This document shows positions 42,133 through 54,500 of a stretch of DNA of 64,000 nt, piece after piece. Origin of the DNA: RACS-047 sp031553855 (lineage in GTDB: Bacteria; Bacillota; Clostridia; Christensenellales; Pumilibacteraceae); the NCBI GenBank assembly GCA_031553855.1, contig JAVBKW010000013.1, positions 25,744 to 89,743 of the forward strand, written 5' to 3'. How positions within the stretch are numbered: the first letter of the stretch is position 1; each line of letters starts with the position of its first letter. Position numbers and translations under genes: made by a program. A model generated the notes under the pieces. It had not been told where the DNA came from. It saw only the letters and a list, made by a program, of their open reading frames with translations, and made no database searches.

Positions 42133-43062
42133 ATGCCTTTGCAATCAGCAGTCAAAATGAAGAAAAAGTCTATTCTTGAGCAGCGTACAAAAGCGGAAAG
42201 AGTTGTTTACATAATAATTTTTATACTATTCGCTATATACGCCCTTTCGCTTTTGTATCCGATGTTTTATTTATTCGTCAATTCCTTTCAGGACGCGCTC
42301 GGATATCAGGAGATCCTTTCAATTGAAGGAAACCCGTTCTCTTTGCCTGAAAAATGGCATTTTAAAAACTATTTGACCGCATTTGATAATATGTACGTTC
42401 CCGCCGTTTCGACAAACCGCGACATCAAGCTTTTAGAAATGTTTTTTAACAGTTTCTGGATAGCTGCGGCAGGGATTTTGGGGAATCTGCTAAGCAGCGC
42501 GTTTTCAGCCTACAGTATATCGCGCTATAAATTCGTGGGCAGGAACCTGATTTACGGAATTGCTATCTTTTCGATGACCGTTCCGGTTATGGGAAGCATG
42601 GCCGCCAACTTCAAATTAATGACGGATCTGAAATTGTATAATACGCCGTTTCTTCCGATAGTCACGGCATTCGGCGGATTCGGCTTCAACTTCCTGCTGC
42701 TATACGGATTTTTCAAAAACATTTCGTGGAGCTATGCCGAATCGGTATTTATCGACGGCGGCGGACATTTCACCGTGTTTTTCAAAATAATGCTTCCTCA
42801 GGCAAGAACGCCGATATTCACACTCGCTATTATGGCGTCGATAGGCGCGTGGAACGACTACATGGGCCCGCTGCTCTATCTGCCGGATTTTCCCACCGTT
42901 GCCTCGGGGTTGTACCGTATCCAGACCTCGCTTGAACGACAGGGCGATTACCCTATTATATTTGCCTCCCTGTTCCTTTCCGCAATACCCGTAGTCGTAG
43001 TCTTTTCTATCTTTTCGGATAAGATAATGACAAACTTCACGATCGGCGGACTCAAAGGCTAA
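42133..43062 (+). CDS. ABC sugar transporter permease (CUT1, MalG/YtcP type)
   Basis: 309 aa. AAGGAGGG precedes the ATG. The N-terminal membrane helix is followed by LYPMFYLFVNSFQD, the conserved FFNSFWIAAAGILGNLLSSAFSAYSISRY block and the EAA loop AESVFIDGGGHFTVFFKIMLPQARTPI. It ends with FTIGGLKG, typical of the YtcP/MalG group. It forms the membrane channel with the preceding permease. No ABC ATPase gene is present in the window, so a shared MsmK/UgpC-like ATPase elsewhere is presumed. Confidence 0.92.
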   Translation: MPLQSAVKMKKKSILEQRTKAERVVYIIIFILFAIYALSLLYPMFYLFVNSFQDALGYQEILSIEGNPFSLPEKWHFKNYLTAFDNMYVPAVSTNRDIKLLEMFFNSFWIAAAGILGNLLSSAFSAYSISRYKFVGRNLIYGIAIFSMTVPVMGSMAANFKLMTDLKLYNTPFLPIVTAFGGFGFNFLLLYGFFKNISWSYAESVFIDGGGHFTVFFKIMLPQARTPIFTLAIMASIGAWNDYMGPLLYLPDFPTVASGLYRIQTSLERQGDYPIIFASLFLSAIPVVVVFSIFSDKIMTNFTIGGLKG

Positions 43063-43095
43063 AATAAAGAAAATTTTTTTGGAGAAGATAAAGAT

Positions 43096-44709
43096 ATGTT
43101 GAAAAAAATTGGTTTGTTTATACTCACCGTCATAATGGCGTTCGGGTCGGCAGCGTGCGGTACAAAATCACCGGACGGAGAACAGGTGCTGGAGATTTTC
43201 GTACTGGACGTAGGCTACGGCACGCAATGGTGTAACGCAATAATTGAGGAATTTGAAAAACAGGATTGGGTCAAGGAAAGGTACCCCCAGCTCAATGTTT
43301 TGCGTCCTCAAACGCAGACCGTCAGGACTTTGGCTACGTCTAAGCTCGGGCAGGGCTCTACCAATACCATTGATTTATTTTTTGACGAAAACAGCTCAAG
43401 CGTCGCCTCGTCCTATGTCAACGGCGAAAAAGCGGTCATTGAGCTTACTGACGTTCTGTATAATTCGGAAGTTCCGGGTGAGGGCGGGATACTGTATAAA
43501 GATAAGATGATCCCCACTATCCGCGAGTCCTGCCGTTATTATACGGCGGATAATCTGTACGGAGACGCCGAATACCATTACGCTCCATGGTATGTGGGTA
43601 TGACGGGAATAATCTATAACGCGGACATTCTTAAAGCGTTAAAATTAGAAGTCCCTGTCACGACTGATCAATGGATAAAGAGCATGGCTGATATCAAAGC
43701 TAAAGCCGGGAAAGAAACGGCTTATAAGTATTCGTCTTCTCTTATTCAATCATATGATGCGCCTAACTATTTTGAATATCTGTTCCCCGTTTTCTGGACT
43801 CAGTATCAGGGAATGGAGGGATACCGCAATTTCTATAACGGAATCGATAATAACTCTTTGACCAGAGATATATTCGGGCAGCTCGGCAGGCTGTATTCGC
43901 TCGAGGTTATGGAAGCGGCGCTTGATTATAACAAAGAATATCTCGATCACCGCTGGACAGGTCAGAAGTTTATGTCCTCTCAGACGGATATGCTTCAGGG
44001 CAGAGCGATATATCACGCGAACGGCGATTGGTTCGACCGCGAAATGGCAAAGCTGCGCGCAGACGTTAAAGCTAGAGACGGTGTTGAATACGATCTCCAG
44101 ATGATGCGGACGCCCGTTGTGAGTAAAATCATAGAAAGGACTCCCAACACGATCAATACGGATGCAAAGCTTGCTGAGGTCATTAAAACTATAGACGCAG
44201 AAGAGCCGGCTCCCAGCTGGGCTGATCCGGATGAGTACGAGATCATCAGAGAGGCGAGAAGTATAGTTTTTGCGATGGGCTCATACAGCACGGCGTTCAT
44301 CCCCTCGTACGCTACAGGTAAAAATGTAGCTGTCGATTTTCTCCGTTTTATGTCCACCGATATTGCCCATAACGCATACTTAAAAGCAACGGGCGGCGCA
44401 TCTATGCCGTTTACATACGACGTTGAGACAAAGAACCCCGCATTGTATGACTCATTGTCGGGATTGCAAAAGAAACGTTTAAAAATATTCTATAATGAAA
44501 ATCTTCAGCCCAATATGCTTCCTATGCCCGATTCGCTCCCCCTTTCAAGAGGCGGCGTAGGCGCATTTACATATGCGAACTACTTCACAAATTTTTCGAG
44601 TATAGAAAAGACGATCACTGCTAAGGATTATTTCGATGATACAATAAAATATTGGACTACAGATAAATGGAAGGATGCAATAAGTAAAGCCAGATTAAAG
44701 CCCCAGTAA
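43096..44709 (+). CDS. extracellular solute-binding lipoprotein of the ABC transporter
   Basis: 537 aa. A signal peptide ends in a lipobox-like S-A-A-C with Cys21. The mature part is a large family 1 solute-binding protein: WCNAIIEEFEKQDWVKERYP, LGQGSTNTIDLFFDENSSS, APWYVGMTGIIYNADILKAL, GRAIYHANGDWFDREMAK and IPSYATGKNVAVDFLRFMSTDIAHNAYLKATGGASMPF. The length fits the LplA-like binding proteins for oligosaccharides. It lies 33 bp after the permeases and should deliver the sugar to them. Confidence 0.9.
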   Translation: MLKKIGLFILTVIMAFGSAACGTKSPDGEQVLEIFVLDVGYGTQWCNAIIEEFEKQDWVKERYPQLNVLRPQTQTVRTLATSKLGQGSTNTIDLFFDENSSSVASSYVNGEKAVIELTDVLYNSEVPGEGGILYKDKMIPTIRESCRYYTADNLYGDAEYHYAPWYVGMTGIIYNADILKALKLEVPVTTDQWIKSMADIKAKAGKETAYKYSSSLIQSYDAPNYFEYLFPVFWTQYQGMEGYRNFYNGIDNNSLTRDIFGQLGRLYSLEVMEAALDYNKEYLDHRWTGQKFMSSQTDMLQGRAIYHANGDWFDREMAKLRADVKARDGVEYDLQMMRTPVVSKIIERTPNTINTDAKLAEVIKTIDAEEPAPSWADPDEYEIIREARSIVFAMGSYSTAFIPSYATGKNVAVDFLRFMSTDIAHNAYLKATGGASMPFTYDVETKNPALYDSLSGLQKKRLKIFYNENLQPNMLPMPDSLPLSRGGVGAFTYANYFTNFSSIEKTITAKDYFDDTIKYWTTDKWKDAISKARLKPQ

Positions 44710-44724
44710 TTTTAGGAGAAAACG

Positions 44725-47250
44725 ATGAATAAAACAAGTAAATTTTCATTTCATAAAATAATCGCTTTATTTTGTACAGGTATACTCATAATCAGTTTAG
44801 CTGCCTGTAAAAATAATACAACTCCCGTAACAAAGGTGGATTTTTGGTCTACCTACGCAACCGAAAAAGTGCTGCAAGCTTATCCCAAAGAAAAAGATTC
44901 GACGAAAGGAGAATTTAAAGGGCCGAAATTCGACGCAAAGATCGATATTTTCGCCGCCCGCGGCGAGTACGAGAGCGCGCAAATCATAATGAGCGCGAAA
45001 ACCGCCGTTGAAAGCTACGATGTTAGTATCGGGGATCTAAGCTCTTCTAAAGGAACGTTCTCTAAAGATAACGTTATTGTATACCATCAAAAATACATAG
45101 ACGTTTTGGCGAACTTTGAGAACAACGGCGCTCCCGTGGGCATGTATCCGGATGCGATCGTTCCGCTTTGGGCGATCAAGAATTATGGGCAAAACAATGT
45201 CGCCGCCGGAAAAAATCAGGGGATATACTTCACTTTCAACGTGCCCTCCGATCAGGCACCGGGATTGTATACCGGAACTTTTAAGGTCACGTACGACGGG
45301 AAAACACAAGATATACCGGTAAAGCTGTTAATTGAAGATCTTACCGTAAGCTCAAAGGTCCGCAGTAAAAATATTTTCTTGTCGCAATGGAACTATCAGG
45401 CAGGCGAATTGAACGGCTCTCAGGAAATGTACGACGCTTATACGGATAAACTCATAGAGTACCGTCTTGCGCCTCAGTATCTTGTGACGGATTCAGTCCA
45501 TTCCCAGGAAGATATAGAATACTATACTGAAAAGGCATACGAATATCTGCAAAACGAAAGGCTGTCGAATATAAGCATACCATATCAGACAAAATATGTT
45601 CCGGCAGGCCAGCCTCAGGCAGGCGAGCTTACCATAGACGGTGCAGTATTTGCGCGCTATCTCAATGCGTTTATTGAAAAGAGCTTTGAAACAGGCTTTG
45701 ATTTACTTGCCAAATCAAACGTATATTTCAACATTATTGACGAGCCGGATTCGCAGGGCCTGTTAGAACGTACAAAGGCGGTTTATGCCGACTATAAGAA
45801 TACGCTTACAAGCGTTGCCAAACAACTCCGGGAAAATACAATTATACCGGAAAGTGATTTTAAAACACAGATAATTAAATCTGTAGAAAATCTGCCGGAA
45901 GTTATTCCTTGCTACTACAGCGATGCATATAAACCCTATATAGACACTTTTGTTCCCGGCGTTAGCGGTTTTTTGAAATATTATGACGAACTTAAGGCGC
46001 ATCAGGAAGATCTTTGGTGGTATACTTGCGTAGGGCCCCGCGCGCCGGAACCCACTTATCACATCGAGGACAGCCTTGTTTCGGCAAGAGCGATGAGCTG
46101 GATGCAGGCTGAGTACGGTATAGTCGGCAATCTTTACTGGTCAGTCAATCTTTACTCCCACGGAAACGGCGTAAACGGTTATTGGCCGCTGGACGATTAT
46201 TACGGTATGGCCGGCCGTTATCCTCAGGTCAACGGCGACGGATTCCTCTTTTATCCGGGAGGGCAATACGGCATAGACGAGCCTGTCGGTTCCGTCCGTT
46301 TAGAAGCTATCCGCGACGGACTTGAGGAATTTGAAATAGGGCTGGATTGCGAGGATGTTTACAACGAAATAAGCGAAGTTACGGATGTTGAAAACAACTG
46401 GCGCGACGCGATGAGCCGTATATCGCGGCCTGTCTATCACAAAACGATCGTCGTTCCCGACAGCGAAATATTTTATAATGCGCGCCGTAATTTTTACAAT
46501 TTCGCTAAAATGACGCTTGGGCCCGCGAACGTGGTCGTCACAAAATTTGAAGACGACGGCTACGGAAAGGTAAACTACGAGCTGTATGCAAACGACGGCT
46601 ATGAAATAAAGATCAACGGCCAAGTGCCGCAGGATCAGCAAATTGTACAAGGCGGCAAGATATTTAAAGCCGAGCTGTTGCGTGCAGACGTCCGCGATCT
46701 TGTTGTCAGCGTTGAAGTCGGCGGAGAAACTTTGTCTTATTACGATTCGCTGGGCGGCGCAGTTATTGCTTATCATGCCGATCAGTTTGAAAATTCGTTC
46801 TCAAAAGGCGCTGGCGTGGCAAACGTTTCGACAAATCTTATAGACGCTATAGGCGGCGGCGATTTCGTATCCGGTTTAAGAGGCTTCTTCCTGCAGTTGA
46901 AAGTTGAAGCAATGCCAAATATAAAAGATACCACAAAATACAATATCTTCCAGTTCGATCACGATTTTATGGATGAACTCGGCACTGATACAAATAAGGT
47001 AGAGATATATTTATATAATAAATCTGCAACCAAATTAACGATCCAGCTTCGCGCTAAATTCAGTAATTCGTATATGTATATCGATATAGGCGGAGATACG
47101 CTTGCGGCAAATAGCATGACAAAGGTCGTAATCCCATACAGTGAATGGGCGGTCTACGGTTCAATAGAGTATTTGTTGTTCCACTATGAGAATCAAGGAG
47201 CTGCAAATGATAGTATTTATCTTCATGATATTGTGGTAACGGAGAATTAG
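44725..47250 (+). CDS. exported DUF4091 lipoprotein with C-terminal binding module
   Basis: 841 aa with AGGAG 7 bp before the ATG. Lipobox L-A-A-C, Cys28. After a beta-sandwich (IDIFAARGEYESAQIIMSAK; GIYFTFNVPSDQAPGLYTGTFKV) comes the DUF4091 barrel. NVYFNIIDEPDSQGLL supplies the Asp-Glu pair, and YWSVNLYSHGNGVNGYWPLDDYY and FLFYPGGQYGIDEPVGSVRLEAIRDGLEEFE complete it. The last 200 residues (AYHADQFENSFSKGAGV... GSIEYLLFHYENQG) look like a beta-sandwich binding domain. It is the only exported protein of the window with a glycosidase-like barrel, so it may start cleavage outside the cell. Confidence 0.8.
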   Translation: MNKTSKFSFHKIIALFCTGILIISLAACKNNTTPVTKVDFWSTYATEKVLQAYPKEKDSTKGEFKGPKFDAKIDIFAARGEYESAQIIMSAKTAVESYDVSIGDLSSSKGTFSKDNVIVYHQKYIDVLANFENNGAPVGMYPDAIVPLWAIKNYGQNNVAAGKNQGIYFTFNVPSDQAPGLYTGTFKVTYDGKTQDIPVKLLIEDLTVSSKVRSKNIFLSQWNYQAGELNGSQEMYDAYTDKLIEYRLAPQYLVTDSVHSQEDIEYYTEKAYEYLQNERLSNISIPYQTKYVPAGQPQAGELTIDGAVFARYLNAFIEKSFETGFDLLAKSNVYFNIIDEPDSQGLLERTKAVYADYKNTLTSVAKQLRENTIIPESDFKTQIIKSVENLPEVIPCYYSDAYKPYIDTFVPGVSGFLKYYDELKAHQEDLWWYTCVGPRAPEPTYHIEDSLVSARAMSWMQAEYGIVGNLYWSVNLYSHGNGVNGYWPLDDYYGMAGRYPQVNGDGFLFYPGGQYGIDEPVGSVRLEAIRDGLEEFEIGLDCEDVYNEISEVTDVENNWRDAMSRISRPVYHKTIVVPDSEIFYNARRNFYNFAKMTLGPANVVVTKFEDDGYGKVNYELYANDGYEIKINGQVPQDQQIVQGGKIFKAELLRADVRDLVVSVEVGGETLSYYDSLGGAVIAYHADQFENSFSKGAGVANVSTNLIDAIGGGDFVSGLRGFFLQLKVEAMPNIKDTTKYNIFQFDHDFMDELGTDTNKVEIYLYNKSATKLTIQLRAKFSNSYMYIDIGGDTLAANSMTKVVIPYSEWAVYGSIEYLLFHYENQGAANDSIYLHDIVVTEN

Positions 47251-47253
47251 TCG

Positions 47254-48480
47254 ATGAGAAAAATTAAAAAAGTTTTATGTATTCTTCTTGCGCTGTTAAT
47301 GCTTTTAGGCGTGTCGGCGTGCAAAACGAAGGAAAAACTCGTAGAAATCGTTCTTGCGGATTTTGAAAACTGGGCGCCTGACTTTCAGCTTTTAAGAGTT
47401 CCCTCAAACTTCGGGCGCGTAACGCGCAATGATGATCCCGCTTATGTTAAGAGCGGTAGTTATTCTGCTAAGATCGAGGCGCTCGGCGGCTTTTCCACTA
47501 AGACCGAGCCGACTGTAATGATCCCTACAAATTCGGGCAAATTTCAGTTCGACTATACGGATTTCCGCTGGTATAAGAGCGTCAAGCTTTCTATCTATAG
47601 CGAAAAAGCTGGCGCGGTGGTCAGAGTCGGGCTCAACGCCGGAGACGGCATCGATATTTACGGCGGCGATTTGGTTATGAAAACGGCATATACTCTGGAG
47701 CAAGGCTGGAACGATATCACCTATGAGGTTGTGCCCTCGCTTATCGAGCTTACCAAAAGGACCCGCTATATTAACGGAGTATCGCTGTGTTTCGACAACG
47801 CGAAAAGCCGTGATTTCGAGGACGCCGGCGTATTTTATGTCGATGACGTGCTGCTTTTGAAAAGGAGCGAACCGGCGGAAGCCGAAGATTTATTTGCGAA
47901 AAATCCTTTAAGCCCGTACGAGATATGCGACTTTGAAAAATTCTATCAGCCGTATCTTATTAGGACCTCCGCCGAACCTCAGCCTGATATTTCGGTTACG
48001 GGCGCGGTAGAGGGAGTCAACGGAACAATTCGTCCTACGTCGGGCAACCTAATGCTGCGTATGCTTTTAAAAGCAGGGCAGACTGACGGCTATGACGGAC
48101 GCTTAAACTACATTATCTTTCCGTCAAAACTTATGGAGCTTGCATTCAAAGACCTCACCTACGAGGACGTTCAGATAGGATACCTGCGTTTTAATATCTA
48201 CAGCAACGGCGCGTCCGCAACAACGTTCTATACGCATTTCTATAAAAAAAGCGGCGGATTAGGGCCGGGATTTGATAAAGCTACTATATCAGGGCAATGG
48301 ATCACCTACTCTATCGCACTAAAGGATCTGATGGCCGGCGGTATTTTTGTGCGTACTTACAACGAAGAAACCAAACAATATGTATTTACGATCGATATGG
48401 GCGAGCTGCAAATCCTTTACAGGGAATTTGCAGGAACCGACAGAGAGTTCTATTTCGATAACTTCCGTCTTGAGGTTTAA
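47254..48480 (+). CDS. lipoprotein with two binding-like beta-sandwich domains
   Basis: 408 aa, beginning 3 bp after the preceding stop. Lipobox V-S-A-C, Cys23. The mature protein has two similar halves. Each starts with a short strand pattern (LADFENWAPDFQL near 33; ICDFEKFYQPYL near 227) and ends with a variant of the FYVDDVLLLK or FYFDNFRLEV strand. Such layouts are common in carbohydrate-binding modules. No catalytic residues are visible. A glycan-binding role beside the solute-binding protein is inferred. Confidence 0.75.
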   Translation: MRKIKKVLCILLALLMLLGVSACKTKEKLVEIVLADFENWAPDFQLLRVPSNFGRVTRNDDPAYVKSGSYSAKIEALGGFSTKTEPTVMIPTNSGKFQFDYTDFRWYKSVKLSIYSEKAGAVVRVGLNAGDGIDIYGGDLVMKTAYTLEQGWNDITYEVVPSLIELTKRTRYINGVSLCFDNAKSRDFEDAGVFYVDDVLLLKRSEPAEAEDLFAKNPLSPYEICDFEKFYQPYLIRTSAEPQPDISVTGAVEGVNGTIRPTSGNLMLRMLLKAGQTDGYDGRLNYIIFPSKLMELAFKDLTYEDVQIGYLRFNIYSNGASATTFYTHFYKKSGGLGPGFDKATISGQWITYSIALKDLMAGGIFVRTYNEETKQYVFTIDMGELQILYREFAGTDREFYFDNFRLEV

Positions 48481-48521
48481 TTCTTTGCTTGAAACACAAT
48501 TAAATATATGATCAGGAGAAA

Positions 48522-51500
48522 ATGAGAAATATGAAAAAAGCCAAATTGTCAACGCTGCTTATCTGCGCATTACTGTTTGTCAGTATCGCGATGACGGCGT
48601 GCGGAGCAAAACAGCTCGACAACTTTTCCGACACCTCGGAAACTGTAGAGTTAGGCATCATATATACGGTGTCGAACCCTAAGATTGAGGATGAAGAGGG
48701 AAATATGTATGAGCCCGAATATACCGTCAAGAAAAAAGACGGTAGCGCCGTCACTGTCAATCTGGGCACGTTTGAGGTGACCAGCATAAACGGCTACGTT
48801 ATAAACTATAACGTAAATATCGGCAAAAAGAAATATGCAAAAGTTCACACTCTTAACGTCGTCGATACGCAGGGGCCGAACATCAAAGTCGGCACGGCGG
48901 CAGTCGGATTAGAGGCCAATGAATACAGGCTTCCGCTTGTAACCTTTGAGGATGCTTCCGGCGCGGTCACGAATACAACGATTGAGTTATACTTTGGCAG
49001 CGAAAAAATAACGCTTGCCCCCACCTCAGACGGCAAATCATATAAATTTACGCCTGAGACAGCAGGAGAGTATACTTTAAACATTTCCGCGAGGGATTCG
49101 TCCGGAAATTCCAGCGCAAAACAAATACCTATCTATATTAATGAAGAAAAGCCGGAGAACGCGCTTACGGCGTTTACCTATGATGCAGAGGAGCTTAAAA
49201 ACGTTAAGCGTTCCGGCATTACGGGCGGCGATAAAAATACCGGTTCACTTCAAGACTGGGAGTTCAATTTTGAAGGAAGATTGGGCGTTGCATGGCAAAC
49301 TGCCGGTTCCACCAAAGACTTCAATATTGAATTCGCTCTTACTAAAGCGGAAGTCCTTGATTTGATAGAGGACAAGGATTATATCGGCTTTTGGGTTTAT
49401 CTTGATCAGGAAAACGCACAGGAATTAGTAATGCACAACTTTAAGTTCAACGTCGCCGGCGGCGGAACATCAGTTCCCGGACGTACGTGGACTTGTGTTT
49501 ATATTTCCTTAGAGGATATATATTCTCAGATGGATTTCTGGGGCGCGACCATTAATGAAGACGTGGAAGTCGACGGCAAAACCGTCTCGCAGTTAAAGCC
49601 CAGAGCGGCGCTTGAAGATATTTTCGCGGGTTTCAATTCAACATCCGGCAACGGGTACGGAGTAACATATTTTGAGGGGCTCCCTGCCGACGTTAAAGTT
49701 TACGTAGACGAAGTATTAGTAGCGACTAAATCCGATTTAAGCTTGTCGGTCGATAAGAATGAAATAATCATCGGCGGCTCATTTAACTATACTATCACAA
49801 ACCCCGAAAGCGAACAATATTACGTTTCTGTGACCGCTCCGGACGGATCAAATGTAACGCCCTCGACAGGTACGAGCGTAACGGCGGCAAAAACCGGCGA
49901 ATATATAGTCGAGCTGCGCTCTGCCAACGGTTTTGACATTTTTAGAGAAATCGTTAATGTCAAGCCTGTTTATGAGATTGTTCAGGACGAAGAAATTACT
50001 ACTGTAGTTGCCGGCAGGACCGTCAGCGTAAGCACGGCGTCTCTTTTAGACAATAACGACGCAAGCAAAGTAATGGCGGCCGACATTGCCGTAACATTTA
50101 ACGGCGCTCCTATTACTCTTGGCGGCGATAATAAGTTTTTAGCCCAGAACCCCGGCATATACACGGTGACCTATTCTTGCACGCATAACAGTAAGGACTA
50201 CAGCCTTGTAAAAACTTTTGAGGTATTAACCGATAAAGTCGTTTTATCCACGTTTGATTCTATCGACGGCGGAAACGAGCTTGGAAATATCCACTTAGGC
50301 AGTTCAGATACTTACGGCAGTTATACAACTGAAGCCGTTGCAGGCCGCACCGGAATTGCTTGGATGAAAGGCATAAAATGGCAGCCCGAAAGCGGCGAAG
50401 ACCCTGCAAAAATAGTTTTAGGAAATCTTTACCGCGTGCAGGCAAAGCCTTCTGCGCTGTCTTTAGACGATGCGTCGGCTTTCCTTGACGCCGCGGACGG
50501 TGACGCATATTTGAGTTTATGGGTATATATCGATTCAGACGATAGCCCGGAAATGGCAATGTGGGATACGTATTACGGATATATGAAAGCAGACGGAACA
50601 ATAGGCTCCGGAACTGTGATACCTACAAAACAGTGGGTAAAGGTGTTTATATCCGCGGAAACCATAGAAGCAAAATCGCAATGGATAACGGGCGGCAATT
50701 ATGATTTTAAAACGATCATCACATCGCAAATGTACCGCACCGACAGTGTCGGAATGCTGCTGTTTGAATTGATGGGGGTAGCCGACGGCACGCTCGTTTA
50801 TTTCGACGAGTTAGCGATTGAAGCGATAAGCCTGGTTGAGATGGAAACGGATAAGGACATATATTATTTAAGCGAAACCGTAACCGTAACAGTTGAAAAT
50901 CCTGCAAAAGAAACACATGCTATAAATGTAAAAGATCCTGACGGTACTATTACCGCACTTGGCAGCACGCTTAGTTTTACTCCTTCAAAAACGGGAACGT
51001 ACGAAATAATCCTTACGGTAGAGGGCAGAGTTAATTCTGTTATAAAGAGTATTAAAGTTGCCAACCCTATCGGTTTTGAGGATGTCACGATAGGGAACGC
51101 GATTGTAGGCAGAACTGTAGCTATTCCTTCTACAGATTTAATGAATAATTTAACGGATGTAGCAGTAGTTGAAAACGTAAAGGCAACTGTAACGTTAAAC
51201 GGCAATGCCGTAACTCTTGGCGAGGACGGTTCGTTCCTGGCAACGGAGATAGGCACATATACGGTAACTTATTCGGCAAGCTACGAGGGCGAGGACTATG
51301 AGCTGGTCAAGACATTTAAAGTTTTAGCGGATAAGGTCATACTCTCTACGTTTGATTCTGCCGAGGGCGGAAACGAGCTTGGAAACGCGTTCTACGGAGT
51401 TGCCGATTCAGGCGCATACGTGGACGGCGAGTTTAACGGACGCAGCGGAGTGGCTTGGATGAAAGGCGTCGGGGCATGGGCTGAAGCGGGAAATAAATAC

Positions 51501-54500
51501 CGTATACAGGCAAAACCCACGTCGTTATCGGTAGAAAACGCAGCGGCTTTCATTGACGCTGCAGGAAAGGATGCGTATGTAAGCTTCTGGGTATATATTG
51601 ATTCGACAAATGAAGTCGAAGCTATAATGTGGAACACCTATTACGGGCATATGAATGCCGACGGAACGATAGGCTCAGGCACAAAGATACCTACAAAGCA
51701 ATGGGTAAAAATATTTATTTCAGCGGACGACATAGAAAAATCGACGCCTTGGAGCATGGGCGCGCAGTATGATTTCAAAACTGCAATCACCGCTCATATG
51801 TACCGTCCGGATAACCTTGGGCTGTTGTTCTTTGATCTTTCGGGAGCGGATAACGGAACTAAAGTTTACTTTGACGAGTTTGCGATCGAGGCGTTCAGCT
51901 TAGCGGAAATGGCTATAGATAAAGATTCGTATGCGTTTGGCGAGAAAGCGACGATCAGCATAACTAATCCGGCAAACGAGAGTTACGTTGTAAAGGTAAA
52001 GAAACCGGACGGAACATACGAAACTCTTACAAGTACTGTTGCAGACAGCAACGAGTATGAGTTTACTTTTGCAAAACCCGGCATACACGAGATAATCTTA
52101 AGCGTAACGGGAAGGATCGGAAGCGAGGTTCAAAGAATAGCGATAGCAGATCCGTTTGGTTTTGAGGACGTCACGATAGGGAACGCGATTGTAGGCAGAA
52201 CTGTAACTATCCCTTCTACAGATTTAATGAATAACATAACGAACGTTGCAGTAGTTGAAAACGTAAAGGCAACAGTAACGTTAAACGGCAATGCCGTAAC
52301 TCTTGGCGAGGACGGTTCGTTCCTGGCAACGGAGATAGGCACATATACGGTAACTTATTCGGCAAGCTACGAGGGCGAGGACTACGAGCTTGTCAAGACA
52401 TTTAAAGTCTTTGCCAACACGTTGTTGTTTGCGGATTTTGCAAGCGAAGCGACAAGCGAAACGGTCGCACGTACTTTCCACGATGCAACAGGCGGATACG
52501 AAACGGGCACGGTCGGCGCAGTCAACGGCAGGACCGGCGTTGCATGGCTTACGCCTACAGCTGACTGGACGGGATATGCGTTCTCATTTAAAAACATAGC
52601 GACTCTTTCAATGGATGACCTTGTGGCATACTTTAACGCGGGAATCGACTATATCTCTATCTGGCTCTATGTCGATCAGGACGGAGCTTCAACTGCAAAG
52701 GTAGGCACAACGAGCTTAGCCATAGCTGATGAAAACGGAATAATTGAGGGCGCAACGCAGATACCCGGAAGAACATGGACAAAAGTAATTATTCCCGCAA
52801 GCGTTTTGGCTGAAAATTATGCGTGGGTAGTGGGCAGCGGTACAGGAACATTGGCGGATATGTTCAGCGGCCAGATCGGCGGCGGCGTAGGCGTTAAAAT
52901 GTTTGGAATATCCGGACTTGAAGCTACGACAGTCAAAGTATATTTCGACTCGATTACTTTAGAAAGCTATAATCCGTTAAGCCTTGGCTATACAGATAAA
53001 AACTACTTTAGCGGAGACAGCGTAACATTTGAAGTAGAGAATGCCTTGAACGCGCAGTATCTTATCCGTTATAAGGCTCCCGGAGCAAGCACTTATGCGG
53101 CGTTATCGGGCCTTACCTTAACTGACCTTGTTGCGGGCGAATATGAAGTAGTATTAAGCATATCCGGCAAAGCCGACCGCAAATATTTGACGTTGGATGT
53201 TTTAGCGAAGTATACGTTGACGGCAAGCGATGCAAAAGACGGGATCATAGGCAAATCATATACTGTTTCCGCGGCGCAAGTAACTAATAATTTTACCGAA
53301 ACCGGAGTCACAGATGCGGAAGTTGATGTAGAAATATCGCTAAACGGCTCACTCGTAACAACGATTGCAGCGAGCGGTTCGTTCATACCTTTAGCAACCG
53401 GAACATATACCGCGAAGTATATCTTTGAAGGCGATGAGACGGAATATACCGTAGAAAAGACATTTAAAGTTTTAACGGATAAGGTCATACTCTCTACGTT
53501 TGATTCTGCCGAAGGAGGAAACGAGCTTGGAAACGCATTCTACGGAGTTGCCGATTGGGGCGCATACGTAGACGGCGAGTTTAACGGACGCAGCGGAGTG
53601 GCTTGGATGAAAGGCCTAGGCTCGTATTGGGCTGAAACCGGAAATAAATACCGTATACAGTCCAAAGTATCCTCTGAAACGCTGTCGGAATTCCTCGGCG
53701 CAGTCGGAACGGACGCTTATGTCACAGTATGGGTATATATTGATTCGGACGTCAAGGTCAACGCAGTATTAAGCGGAATGGATGCGTCATACGGCTACTT
53801 AAACGCCGACGGTTCGATAGGAACAGGCGAGTATCTGCCTGCAAAACAATGGGTCAAATTGTTTATTTCGGCTTCAGACGTCGTATCTAAATCAGTATGG
53901 ATAGCTGGCGATGTATATGATTTCAAAAAAATCATTATGAGCCAGTCGTATCATCCGGCGAATTGCGGAATGTTAACTTTTGAGCTTGCAAAATTAAACG
54001 ATAGCGATACGTTGCCCGCCGGAACGAAAGTTTACTTTGACGAGTTTGCGATCGAAGCGTTCAGTAACGTAGGAATGGATTTAGACAAAGATACCTGTAA
54101 AATAGGGGACGAAGTCACGATTTCGGTTGATAACCCCGCAAACAAAAATTATAAGCTAACCTTGATAGACCCTGATAATAATGCAACTGTTTTAAGCGCG
54201 CTTAAATTTAAGCCTGCATTAGACGGAACATATAAGGTTCTTCTAACGATCGATAACAGGATAGCAAGCGTTGTTAAAACTATCAGCGTCACAAGCGACG
54301 ATAAAATAATTGCGTCACCCTTTGACGGAGCGGCAGGAACAGCCGATGAACTCGGAAATGTTGTCATGACAGGATCATATGATAACGGCAATTATGTCAG
54401 TGAATTTGGCGGGCGTGAAAACGTTGCCTGGATGAAAGGAATATCCGGCAACCTGTTCCGTATTCAATCTAAAGTAGCCAGTGCTGCGATGGAGCAATTC

